Source: Girardinichthys multiradiatus
Taxonomy: Eukaryota; Chordata; Actinopteri; Cyprinodontiformes; Goodeidae
Reading direction: 5' to 3'
NCBI RefSeq assembly: GCF_021462225.1
Contig: NC_061811.1
Location: forward strand, 9,077,663 to 9,141,662
Length of the DNA stretch: 64,000 bases
Under the pieces are notes generated by a model. That model made no database searches. It was not told where the DNA came from and worked only from the letters and a program-made list of their open reading frames with translations. The position numbers were made by a program, and so were the translations under genes. This document shows positions 1 through 13,100 of this stretch, one piece after another (position 1 is the stretch's first letter; every line of letters begins with the position of its first letter).

Positions 1-404
1 GGAAATGTCTCCAGTAATCTGGCTTTTTATGTTGCTTTTTGGAGTTATGTTTTCTCCTTGGCTGAATGGCTTTTTAGTCATCGAGTTGCCATGCATGTTT
101 CACACCAAAACTTTTCCATCTGTGGGACACTGATAAATGTAGGTGTCATTTAAATAAGTTAACAGCAGGAGCCTTGACTGTTGCAACACACAGTGACACA
201 AAGTATGCATCAAGCTTCTATAAACCTTGGAACAGGTTTCTGTATTTTGTGATAGTTTCGTCTGCTTGAAGATTGATGTTTACGTGTCTGACTACGTGTT
301 ATCTTTGTTTTTATTACTTGGACTAATTTAGTCTGCAATAAAGGTTTATGTAATTTAACTCAAATGTTAGCTTACAAAGCCATGCAATCATTATCGTGGC
401 TTTA

Positions 405-640
405 TCAAATTGTTTAAAGGGACGCTAATATTAGTGTATGTAAACTCCTGAATGTTATGAATGTAGCAATAAATTGTCTCTCATTACTCCAGCATTTAGC
501 AAATTGAAAAATTGGTAACCTAACTGAGCAAAGAAAGCAAATGTTTAGGATGATTTAATGTCAGACAGTGAGAAGAAAATGGTCGTACCGTGTATCTCAA
601 CATCTGGTTTTAACTGTACATCAACGTCTTGATTAATATG
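405..640 (-). mobile_element. Solo end of a Tdr1-like Tc1 element
   Basis: Resembles the right end of the 10.3-11.7 kb fossil (AATTGTTTAAAGG, ...TTTAGCAAA, TAATGTCAGACAGTGAGAAG, ...ATCTGGTTTTAACT). It ends ~40 bp before the exon at 684. No transposase sequence. Confidence 0.6.
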
Positions 641-683
641 CAATATAATAAAAATTCTGTTGTTTCACCTATTCGCTCTGCAG

Positions 684-1154
684 AGTTTGTGCCTGTGTCT
701 GGACTTCCAATTTGACACTGTTGTCAGGGATCGCCCGATCATTCTCAGCAAACTTCTCCTGCTGCACTTCATGAAGAAAGACATTCCTGCTCTGAGCTGG
801 GAGTTTTTCGTCAACCGCTTTGAAACACTATCTCTGGAGGCTCAGCTGCACCTGGATTGCAACAAGGAGTTTCCCTTTCCCACAAGTTCGTAGCTGTCAG
901 ATTCCCATTTGAAGAATTAAAGCCAGTAATTTCCACAGATTATGTTTTATATTATCTTTTATTTTTGACAGCGATCACAGCTGTGCGAACCAATGTAGCC
1001 AACCTCAGCGATGCAGCAATGTGGAAGATCCGAAGGGCTCGTTTTGCCAGAAACCAGCAGAAGAGCGTGCGCTCGCTACGAGACAGCGTAAAGGGAGGCC
1101 AGGAGGAATCCAAACGGGCCTTTTCACTCCCAGAGTCGCTGAGCAACCGACTTC
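684..1154 (+). CDS. unc79: unc79 exons A-B (684-885, 972-1154)
   Basis: First two exons in the window. Exon A follows a TCTGCAG acceptor and encodes the FDTVV...FFVNRFETL...LDCNKEFPFPT stretch. It ends in phase 1 at an unusual donor, GTTCGT. Exon B begins after TTTTGACAG, completes a Thr codon and encodes ITAVRTNVANLSDAAMWKI followed by an Arg/Lys/Ser-rich segment. It ends CTTC with donor GTGAGT. The intron between them is only 86 nt. Confidence 0.93.
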
Positions 1155-4100
1155 GTGAGTAGTAGAAGACAATCCGTCTGACCCTAAACCTCACTTCACT
1201 GAAGCCATTTAAGCTCTGTTTGCAAAGACCTTTGAAGACACAGGAGTGAACCTCCTAGTCCTGGTGTCCTACAAAATGTTTAGATGTTTCTCTGCTTCAA
1301 CAAACCTGAATGAAATATTCAGGTCATTAGCAGGACTCTGAAAAACTAGACTACATGCTAAGGACAAAAACTCAGCCATTTGATTTAGTTGTGTTGGATC
1401 AGGGACACATCTTAAAGTTGCAGGGCACCGCTGGCCCTTGAGTGCTGGAGTTTGACAGCGCTGCTTTATGACATGAAAGTGCCTTGTATGTCCATTAGGA
1501 GGCATGGAATGGCAGGGACCATGCATAAGTATATGGAGGAGTTTGAAGTTTGGAAACTCTATATTTCTGCAGAAATGTGACTTCAAACATTATTAGATTT
1601 CACAAAATCAGACCCATTATAAATGAGACAAAGTTAGAAAACAAGACAACTTATTAATCAGGAGAATATAGTGATAGTTGTTCCATTTGTGTAATTGTCT
1701 GAAACAGGTTGACTTTTATGGGCTCTGTTAGAGTTAGAAAGCTGATAGACACAGACAAGTGTAAAATAAGGCACGAGTGTGAGCTAGTCTTCTGCCAAAC
1801 AGCGACCTCCTTCTCACACAGAATAAATCCTTGCACCAGCCTTTTATTTACAACTCACATTCTTACAAGCAAAAAACAGGAATTGGTTGAGCCATTTCTT
1901 ACAAAGATTTCAACATAAAAAGTAGTCATTCCCATATATGGTATGAGCATGTCATATCCAGAGAGTGATCCACTCCAGACCACATTCCTTAACTTTCCAC
2001 TCCCTTTGTCCACACTAAAACCAATCACAGGAATCATCTTCACTATAGCAGAAAGTCAAACATAAACCTTGTTTAAACTAAAATATGATAATGTTTGTTC
2101 ATTTTTCCAACAAGCTCTGTGTGCAAAATGCTTTTTTTGTCTTGGAGGCTGTTTATTTTTTCTTACTCCAAACCAGGGGTGCCCAGTTCCAGTCCTCCAG
2201 AGCTACAATCCTGGAACCTTTAGGTGTATCCCTTCTCCATCACACCTGAATCAAGTGGTTGAACTCCCTCATCAGCATTCGGTCATTCAGCTCTCCAGAC
2301 GCCTGGTAGAGGAGCCATTTGTTTGATTCAGATGTGTTGGAGCAGAGATGTAACTAAATGTTGCAGGAAAAGTAGTTCTCGAGGACTGGACTTGGCCCCC
2401 CCTGCCAAACAAAACCTGGGTTTTGGTCTTCAATTCTCTACAACATCAATGTCTTCTATCTGATTCATACCAACTTGCAATCTAAATGCAGAAGGATGGT
2501 TTTTGCAGTGCATTGGTTTTGTTTCACTTCTGTTATTTGAGTCTCAGCCTGATTTTGGACACATGACCATTGAAATTGGGCAACAGCCTCCTGTTGCATT
2601 TAGGTTTGCTTTGGTTTCTGACTACATTTTCTCATTTCATCCCTGCTTAGTTTCGTTTTTTATCCAGTCTTGTGGAGTGATGAGTATTGTGCAGAAGAGG
2701 AGTTCAGAACTTTTTCAGCCTGAGGAGGAAGTTATTTTTCAGAAAATAAATGTTCTGAAATCTTAGGGAAACTCCTTGTTTGTGCTACCGTACACAAACA
2801 TGTAGTCAGGACATTCTAGCTGTCATAGATCACTGCTCTTTAAATAACATTTAAAAGCTCAGTTGCAGATTAGTATAATACTCTTTAATTTGCATACTTC
2901 AAAAAAACAAAAAAGAAAAGAAGTCTTTAATTGCAGTAGTATGATCTCACATAAAAAGTAAGAAAAGAAGAATCTTTAATTTTAGGTGGGGAGTGAGATG
3001 ACCATGAAGAACATCCTGGGATGAGCTCATAATGTTATGCACTCTAACAAGGTTCTCAGTGCCTTTGTAAAAGAAATGGCCCATAGGATCACAGATCCTC
3101 CACCATACCTAACAGTGGGCATGCAGTGCTAGACCCACCTGCTTCAAAAGCTCATTCTTAGTCTCATCTGACCAAAGCACATGGTTCAACATCCCAGGAG
3201 AGTTGTGGAAATTTCACGTTTACATATACTGAGAGTGAGATAAAAAAAGGCTTTTCCTGGGATGCGAACAATTGGCGACTAAATAGCATCTAATGGTTTT
3301 TAGGGAGAACTGGTCACACCCCAGATGCTTCTCATGCCTGTAATTGTCTAACTGTGAGCTTTGGAGATTTCTGCCTCCATTATTGTCCTTGCTGTTTAAA
3401 TTTGGGTTCTCTTCCAGCCTGGTGGTTAGTAGCTCGTAGAGATAGTTCCTATAAACTCAGAATATACTAAAAAGCAAACCTTTAAGAAAAACTTAAACAT
3501 TTGCTTTTTGACATTTGTTTGGGGAACAGCAAGTTTGCCAGTGGTTATTGGTTCCCCAACCAAGTGATTGTTCTTAAATTAATGGCTGGATTCTTCTAAA
3601 TGTTTCAGCATCATTTTCCTGCTTCAATAAAAGATTTATTTATTCCAAGGCGTTTCGCTAATTTTTACCAAGAGACAGTTAAATAATTTTGTCTTGCTAG
3701 TATAAGCACAATTTTTGTATGAACATTCAAACATTTTATTTTTAAATGTATTTAGCATTACAAAGGTTTCACAAAATCCAAGAACTAAACCTTTGAATCT
3801 AAAATTTCTGTTGGAGATTTCTCCTAATGTCCTAAATCGAGTTCTATGAATTGCATCCAATAAAGTTCTATTTTTGAGGTTTTGAGTTGGTGCTGCACTT
3901 TGCGTTAAAAAGAAGGAATTTCCTTTCATGCCATTCATTTAGGAACGGCCTGACTTGCATGGGCATGCCACAGTTTTTTAACATCTATGTTTCCATTAGC
4001 AATGAGTGGTTGTGTTTTAGTAATTACCTGTGTTCGAAGATCACAAAGCTTGCACCTGAGTCTTGTGCCACGGCCCCTGTACATTTTCCTAAATTTTGTT

Positions 4101-7100
4101 CTTCATCTGTGGTTTTTAGCACTAAAGCTTACAAGGCAAGAGCAATCTGCACCGACACTTGGAGATATGATAGAGAAAGTCGTGCCAGGTAAACCGCAAC
4201 CCAAATCTGAAACATACCATTCACCTTATCTATTTCACTATATTGGGGGAGATACCAAGTGCAGACATTCAGTCTAACATGTAAAAGTGTGACATAAAAA
4301 TTGAAAACTGTGTTTTATGCTTAAGTTAACTGAACTGAGTTTTAGCATAATGAAAACAGAAGGTAATTCAAATTTGGAAACAGATTGCTGCTCATTTGTT
4401 TTTGTCTTTCCCATTTACATACCCCATGAACTCTTTGTACTGTGTGTACTGCATGATGGTGTCTCCGTATCCCTGAACCGATTGAGTTGACCCCCCAACC
4501 TCTGTGCTGTTACCCACCCCCCGCTGCTGCTCCTTGCCCTCTCCCCTCCCTGTAGCACGGTTCCTCCTGCACTTTAACCCTGACGCTTCAGCACCTCTTG
4601 CAGGACAGACCCCTTCTCCTGAGGACGACACCATTATCAGAGACCTGCTGCCCGAGGACACCGGCATCGACCACCAGACGGTTCACCAGCTGATCATGGT
4701 GCTCATGAAATTCATGGCCAAAGACCAGAGCAGCGCTGACGCTGACATCAGCAGCGCCAAGGCTTTTAACACCGTTAAGAGGCACCTGTATGTGCTGCTG
4801 GGTTATGACCAACAAGAAGGCTGCTTTATGATTGCACCACAGAAGATGCGCACCTCCACCTGCTTCAATGCCTTCATTGCTGGCATTGCACAAGTGACTG
4901 AAGTCTAATTTCATTTCCCAGATTTGCTCCATATTATTGTGTTTGTAGTGTAAACAATGTGAGTCTGAATGTGGTTTCCTTTAGGTGATGGACTACAATA
5001 TCGGTTTGGGAAAGCAGCTACTCCCCCTGGTGGTCCAGGTGTTGAAGTACTGTGCTTGTCCTCAGCTCAGACATTATTTTCAGCAGCCGCCTCGATGCTC
5101 TTTGTGGGCTTTGAAGCCACATATTCGGCAGATGTGGCTCAAAGCTCTGCTTGTTATCCTCTACAAGGTATTTTTTTATATACAATTACAGCACAGAAAT
5201 CATTCATATTCAATTTTCCCTAGACTGAATTGACTGTGTAGATCTATGCAACTGCATGACTTGGGTCAGACCCACGCAACATGATGCAGCCACCCCCGTG
5301 CAGTAGAGTTGGGAAGGCGATCTCAAGCTTGCAAACTTTTTTCACCAAATATACCACATTATGACCAAAAACCTTTGTACTTCAATGTAATGGCATTTTA
5401 ATTTCTGATTTTAAGCAAAGAAATAAATAAAAAATCTTTCATCCATTATTCTGGCATTTAGCAAATATATATGGTTTTGGTAATTCTAGCTGACCAAAAA
5501 CAGGACAAATTTAGTCTCATTTAAAGTCAGAAAGTGAGAAAACATTTAAAATAGCTACAACTGTGTCTAAGGAGGCTGGAAGAGGACCTGTGTTTAATTT
5601 GGCTTTATTTTTCATGTATTGCAGTACCCTTACAGAGAGATGGATGGCAGTAAAGTGGTCCTTCACCTGATCCACATCACCATCAACACACTGAATGCTC
5701 AGTATCACAGCTGCCGTCCGAATGCAGCATCTGGGCCTCTCTACAGCGACAACTCCAACATAAGTCGCTATAGTGAGAAAGAAAAAGGTAAGAGGAGGAA
5801 TGTTTTGTTCCTCGTCCATTTCATCGCTAATTAACTAATAATTGTTAGATCATGAAACAGTTTGGATGCAGAGATGCATTTTCCAATTGGCCATTTTAAA
5901 ACATACAATCCTGAAAAAGTCAGAAACCAACAGTCTGTGTTTTTGTCTAACATATTTGGACATATGGCTATTTATTAAAAAACAATGTAACAATACTAAG
6001 AAAGACCTTTTAAGATTTTCTCTAAAATGTAATAAAAAATGTAATTTCTGGTGAGGAATAAATAAACCCCTTACTTTAATTGCAATTATATTAAAAAAAC
6101 AATTATTTTAAATTTTCTAGTCAAACTGATTAAGAATTGAATAAAAATTATTAATAGGAATCCAGTTCCTTATATATATCTAAATATAAATTTAGATATT
6201 TAGCATGCAAAATGGCTAAATTAGACAAATTATGCATCGGCAGGTATCAAGGTATGTGGTGGTTTGAGGCTAATTTGGGACAACAGTCTAGAGGGGACCA
6301 AGACACTCCACATTTATTCCCACTTCACATGGCAAAAATTACAAACAGGCATATCACATCAGGCTCACATCATTACTCATCATTGTGTAAGAGGTTTCTC
6401 CTGTTTAACCTCAGATGATTAGTTTTCCTGACTGTTGAAGAGAGAGTAAACACCAGGTTGCCTTCAGAAAGAATACAACAGATTATGCTTCAGGTAAAGG
6501 ATTTAAACAAGATTAAATCAAAATCAGCCATTTGACTCTTCGTAAAATAGTCTACAAATAGAGGATGTTCAAAGCAACTGCCAATATGCTTAGGTCTGGC
6601 TGTCCAAGCAAGGTCACCATGAAAGCAGACCGCAAGAGGCTAAAAGAAATCTCCAAAAGTCTTATAATGTTATGGGACCTACACCAGACTGTTGCTACTG
6701 TTGAAATCAAAGTGCATATCTTGCATATAATATCTTTAATGCCTAAAACTATGATCATATTTTGTGTTTACCTGTGTTTAAACCACCTTTTTTCTCCAGA
6801 GATAAATAAAAAAGAGTGTACTTCAACATGTTAACATTTCTTTATAAATTACTAAATTGTTAATGGCTAAACATTCAATATTTAACCTAAATTGTGGTCT
6901 TTCAAGAAGATGACATGCTGAATGTTAATATATCCCATGTCCTGTAATGTTTTTCTGTGTCAGAAGAGGACAGCGTCTTTGACGAGTCAGATGTCCACGA
7001 CACACCAACTGGAGCTGCTAACAAGGAGTCCCAGACCTTTTTTGCCCGTTTGAAGAGAATCGGAGGCAACAAGTCTGTAAAGTATCAACCAGTGGAGCTG

Positions 7101-10100
7101 AATGCCAAGAGAAGTAAGAAGCTTTCACAGTCTGGCATGTTTTGAAGCACAACTGTGATCCTTTTTTTCTGATTGCAGGAGTCTCTTTCCTTTCAGCCTC
7201 ATTTTTATTCTGTGCGTCAGGTGAAATCGAGCTCTCAGAGTACCGTGAAGCCAGCGCCCTCCAGGACAGCATCCTGCACTGCGTCAGGGAGGAGAGCACC
7301 AGGAAGAAGCGACTTCAGGCCATGCATAAGCAAAAGTCTCTGGACATTTCCAATACAGACTCCATCCTTTTCAGTTTGGACGAACACCGGAGGAAGTCCT
7401 GCATTGATCGTTGTGACATGCAGGTGCCCCATGTGGTCCTTCCCTCATCCACGTCCCGCAGGCAACAAGGTAAAGGATCCTCTGACGGCTCTTCAGTTCG
7501 GGTCGATCCAGTGGATCGCCGAGGTTCCCGTGGAGGGCAGTCTGACTCGTCTAAACCTGTCATCCCAGAGGTGCGGCTTAGCTGCATGGAGACCTTTGAG
7601 GACAAACTGGATCAGGGCTCTTTGGATGGATCAACTCAGGAGAAGGAGGATCAAGACCTCATTGACCTCTACTCAGACTGCACCTCAATTCCAGAAAAGC
7701 ACTCTCTGCTTTCCATGTCCGACAGCGACTCCTTGGTTTTTGAACCATTGCCTCCACTGAGAATTGTTGAGAGCGATGAAGAGTTTGACCTTAACACTAT
7801 CATAGGTTCGAGGTTCAGCGGGAGTCCAAAGGTCTCAGCTTCCCCTGCTAGCAGTAACACTTTGAGGTTGTCTCCGGTGGTTCAGGTGAGTGTGGAGGAC
7901 TGTTCCATTGAAAAGAAGCACCCAGAAGTTGTGGTTGGAAAAGAGCAACATTCCTCAGAGAAGAAGCTGAAGGGTTTGACTCCAAGTGCCTCCTTAGATA
8001 TCCCTGAACGTCTGGAGAACATTTCCTATGAAAGCCCAATGACCCTGAAGCAGAAGAGAGATCTGCTGAAGAAGACTCCGAATGTTCCCGACACCTCATT
8101 AGATGACACCTCTGTGATCCCTGAGAACGTAAGGGCGGAGATGGGAACAGGCTCCAGTCCCTCTGGCAGGACCATCTTCCTGGACATCCCAGAAGACAAA
8201 GCTGAGCCTCCTTCCTCACCAGAGAAAAGCAAGACCAACAGCAATGATGAAGAAGAGGACGGAGACGACGAGGAAGACGATGACATGGGGGACGAAGTTG
8301 ATAGCGACCCCAAACCTGACAACGCAGACTATAACGATGAAGCAGAGTTTAAAATACAGATCGTTCCCCGACAGCGGAAACAGAGGAAGATAGCTGTCAG
8401 CGCCATCCAGAGGGAATATCTGGACATCTCGTTCAACACGTTCGACAAGCTGGGAGGAGAACTGACAACTGAGACGGGTAAGATCCGAGGATAGATTAAC
8501 AACTTCTTAAATAAGAAGGTCATTATCTTTTGATCATGCTGGACAGGAACATTGGAGAAAATTAGCTGATTTTTGTCATTTTTCTCCAAATTTACCTTCA
8601 AGCAAATCTCTAATGATTGACAGAAACTCATGAGGTCTAAATGAACATGTTGTCAGCTTGGGTCTAAATACGACATTTAAATTAATCAATGAGACTCTTG
8701 ATCATCATTGAAAAAACTTGAGTAAACATGTGTTAGTCCACACAGGTGGGCAGGATCATCTCAGAGAAGGTCTTCCGAATTTCAGACAGATGGTGTGAAA
8801 ATCCATTTCAACTTCGAGGCACCTGATCACAGCCACATTGGTCTAGGTTATAGTTGGGTCCATCCAGGAAAATTACAGGTGTTGGACCTTAGATTGGATT
8901 TGTTGCTTTGAATATGATTTGAAATGTCATTGGTTACCTTCTCCATGAAGTCATCTGCACCCTGAAGTAGCTTTTTGTGAATCTGGTTTGAATCTGTCTC
9001 CACAGCAGGATCTCAACAACAAAGACAAATAAATAGATTTTCAGCCTTAAATGAACTAAAAAAATCTATTTGCAGCCTGCATGAAATTTACCTCTAAAAA
9101 TAGTTTCTAAAGCTAAAAACGGCATAACATTGCATTACTTTGCTTCTTTGAATCCAAACTCATCAACCAATGTTTATGCTCTTCAGTTAAAGCAATAAAA
9201 GAAAAAAAAAAATGTTTCATTGCTTTTAAAGTGTGTTCAAACTTTCAGATATTTTACCTGCACTAAACTAATTCCTTAAACATCGGATTTATCAGTTATA
9301 AATAGAAGATAACTGAAGCTACAACTAAACTGCTTGTTCCCATATATTTCTCGCCACAAAGATCTTATTGCTTTAATGTTAAAGTATTATTTTCAGTGTT
9401 ATTGAATTCTTAGATTTTAACCTTTGTCTTATATATTCAGAGCGTAAGATGTCTGACTCCCATAATATCTGCTTTTCATGTAGAGGCTTGTTTGTCTTTT
9501 AGAAGACCTTGCTTCTCCTAGATACAACTTGTCAAAATAAAATCAGAATCAGCTTTATTCGCCAGGTCTCTGCAAATTAGCGAAGAATTTGACTTTAGAG
9601 TTTATTTTAGAGTTGTTTATTTAGAGAGACACCTTGGAGGAAGAAACTGTCTCTGTGGAGGCTGGTTTCTGCAGCTCCGACCTGAAGATACAAGTCTAAA
9701 CAATTTGTGTCCAGGATGTGTGGGGTCTGCACCGATGTTAGCTGCCTTTTTTCTGACCCTAGATCTGAACTTGTCTAAAGCCTCAAACCCTACTTGCACA
9801 TTGGAGAAAGATATCCTTGATATTTTATAAATATTTACAACATAAAATCTATCTTAGCTTGAAATTAAGGACTTACCATGCATTTTATTTCTATTTTTAG
9901 TGCATTAAACCTTTACTGTGAGGGGAAATTATGCTTTCTTTTACTTCTGTGTTGTTCTGTTGTTCAAACTTTATTCATACAGACATCTGGTCTGTCAAAT
10001 ATGTTGTAATGCACATGTTCTCTCCATTATTGCCCTGCAGATCACAAAGGTATGTCTGCCTTGGAAAAGCCCCGGGAATCAGCCTCAGCTCCAACTCTTG

Positions 10101-13100
10101 AAGCTGCTCTGCCTGAAACGAGCCATCGCTCTTCAGTGTCCAGTAGGAACCACAAGCTCCTCTACAGGATCTGTTTTAGCAACTTCTAATACCATTCCCC
10201 AGAAGCTTAAAATACATATAAACTTTTTTCTCTCCGATTGGCATTACATCTGAGTAAAATCTTCCTCTTTTAGATGAACTTATATTAATGACATTATGCT
10301 TGTTTGCTAAATGTCAGAGTAATGACAGAGAGTATTTGTTTTACTTCCTTCACATTCAGAAGTTTACATTTCCTCAGTATTTGACAGAATATGCCTTTTA
10401 CAATTTAAACCTTGGGTCAGACATTTGGGGAATCCTTCCACAAGCATCTCTCAACAGATAACTGGACAGAACTGGTTAAACTGGATCAGGTTTGCTAACA
10501 CACACTTTGCCCATACATTGTCTGGGGGACTGAGATCAGGGCTTTGTGATGGCCACTCCAAAAAACCGACTTTCACATTCTTAAAACACTTTTTTTATTT
10601 TTTATTTCGTGGTATGCTTAAGGGTATTATTTGGAAGACCCATTATAGTCTAAACTTTAACTTCCTGGCTGATGTTTCTTCAATATTTCCACGTAATGTT
10701 TTTTCTTTATTTAATATATCTTGCAAAGTACACCAATTCCTCCTGTAACAAAACACACCCACAACATGCTGCCACCTCCGTACTTCACAGTCAGAATGAT
10801 GTTCTCAGGCTTGCAATATTTGTTATCAAATGTAAAAATGGTCATTATGGCAAAACACTTCAACGTTAGTTTCATCAGGCCACAGACCTTATCTCCAAAA
10901 GAAAGGCCTCTGTCTCTGATTGTATTTGCAAACTGTAATCTGGTATTTAATATCACTCTTGAAGGGGTGGCCTTTCCACCCATGTCAGCACAGGACTCGT
11001 TTCCCTGTGGATAATGACACTCTCTTATCACCTTCAGCCAGCATCTCCACAAAGTCTTCTGCTTTTCATCATGAGTTGATTCATACATTTCTAAAGCAGA
11101 ACTCATTCATCATTTTGGACACAGAACCCATCCCTTTCCAGAACAGTATGATAGCTGGACATTCTCATGCTGTTTATACTTGCTTATAACTGTTTGAAGA
11201 GATGAACGCAGCACCTTCAGGTATCTGGAAATTGTAACCAAGGTTGAACCAGACGTGTGGAGGTCTCAAATTCTCTTCCTGATATCTTGATTGATTTATT
11301 TAGATTTTTCCATGGTGTCACACAAGGAAGCAGAGTGTTTGAGGTGATTTCGTAAAGTAAATTTACATGTGTGCCTCCAATTAAGTTAAATGTTGTTGAT
11401 TAACCTATCAGACATTTAAAAAGCTATGACAGCATCATCTGGGCTTTCAGGAATTGTTTAAAGGCATATTAATCTTATTGAATGTAAACATCAGAATTTA
11501 AAGAAAGTAATAAAAGGTTTCTGAATTTTAGTCTCTCTCATTATTCTGGCATTTCACAAATAGAAGTGACCTAAACCAACATTTTCTCTGATTTATTGTC
11601 AGACAGTGGGGAGAAATAGAGTTGTGTCTATTTATACAGTGTATGTAAATATCTGGTTTCAACTCTTCTTAGATTGTGAAACTACAAATGGCCTGTAATC
11701 AAACTAAACATAATATGACTGTTATTGTTTGCTTCTTTTCTTGTTTGACCTTCAGCTCAGTACCGGCAGGCGAAACGAGGCTCTTTGGGCGCTCTGACGA
11801 TGAGTCAGCTGATGAAGAGGCAGCTGGAGCATCAGTCCAGCGCACCACACAATATCTGCACCTGGGAAACCGGTCAGATGCTTGGGACTTTTCTCTATAA
11901 CAACGTGAATTTTTCGGGAAATAATGCACACAGAGATGGTGAAACAAAAACTGAAGGGAACCGTGTCTTCTTCTTGGTAGGTCCCACAAAAACAAGCTTA
12001 CTTTCAGCACCAAGCACGGTCAGCATGTTTGTCCCAGCACCTGAGGAGTTCATCGATGAGCAACCTACCACCATGTCTGACCGGTGACTAATTCATCACC
12101 TGTACTTGTATGAAAACCTAAGTTTAATACCCAGGCTAACTTGTTGTATTTTTTATGCTTTGCCTAAGGTGCCGAGACTGTGCAGCTGTGCTGGAAGAAT
12201 ATGACGAGGACACTCTAGCCCTTGCAGTGGTAGTTTTATCCATGTTCATCCACCTCAGCCCTGATTTGGCTGCTCCCATGCTTCTCGACATCATGCAGTC
12301 TGTGGGCAGGTAGGGCACAGGAGCTCCATCCACACAGCACTTCAGTTTCATAACTGGCTCTTTGATCTCATGCATGATTCCTCCCTGAGTTCATATCTGC
12401 TGCTTTGACTCCTGTAGGCTGGCATCGAGTGCCAATTTCTCCGGACAAGCCGAGAGGTATGAGACTTTGAAGCTGAGGCTAGAGACATTCAGATATTCTG
12501 CAGCAGGTGTGCACACAGAAATACTCTGTCTCTGTTTCCAGTATGCTCATCCCTGGAAATGTAGCAGGTGTGGCCAAGCAGTTTCTGCGTTGCATGTTTC
12601 ACCAGCTGGCCCCTAATGGCATCCTGCCCCAGCTCTTCCAGAGCAACATCAAAGGTCTGCTTCATCTTTTCAGCCAAAGTAAATCTGATTCTGCAAGAAA
12701 TAAAATCGTCTTTTTTCTAATATCTTCACAGATGGGAGTTTCCTGCGAACACTTGCGTCTTCTCTGATAGACTTCAATGAGCTGAGCTCTGTTGCAGCTC
12801 TCAACATGCTGCTTGAGGTGCGGTTTTTTTCTCCTTGCATGCAATTAATGCAACCATCAGGGGGAGCTCTTGTCAAACAATAAGCTTTTCTTGGCTCTGG
12901 CAGCAGAAGTCCATTTAAAACAAGAAACTGTGTAAACATTTCTAGAACCTGTGCGAACCTGGCAGCATGCTGCTACTTTGTTGTTTCTGTTAAATCAAAT
13001 AATTAAAAATGTAAATGCATGAGCTGTCTGCACTACATGCTCAGCCACCTGCTTCCATCATCGGTGCTCTGATAAACCAGGACTGAACAATCACCTAAAT

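Noticed and set aside
4504..4603. Longer 5' version of the 4604 exon using the CTGTAG acceptor near 4556
   Set aside because: Gives a frame that breaks the split Arg codon and adds non-conserved residues; the 4604 acceptor reproduces the family sequence.
7848..8219. 123-codon open frame on the - strand
   Set aside because: Shadow of the large unc79 exon, whose + strand frame is conserved.
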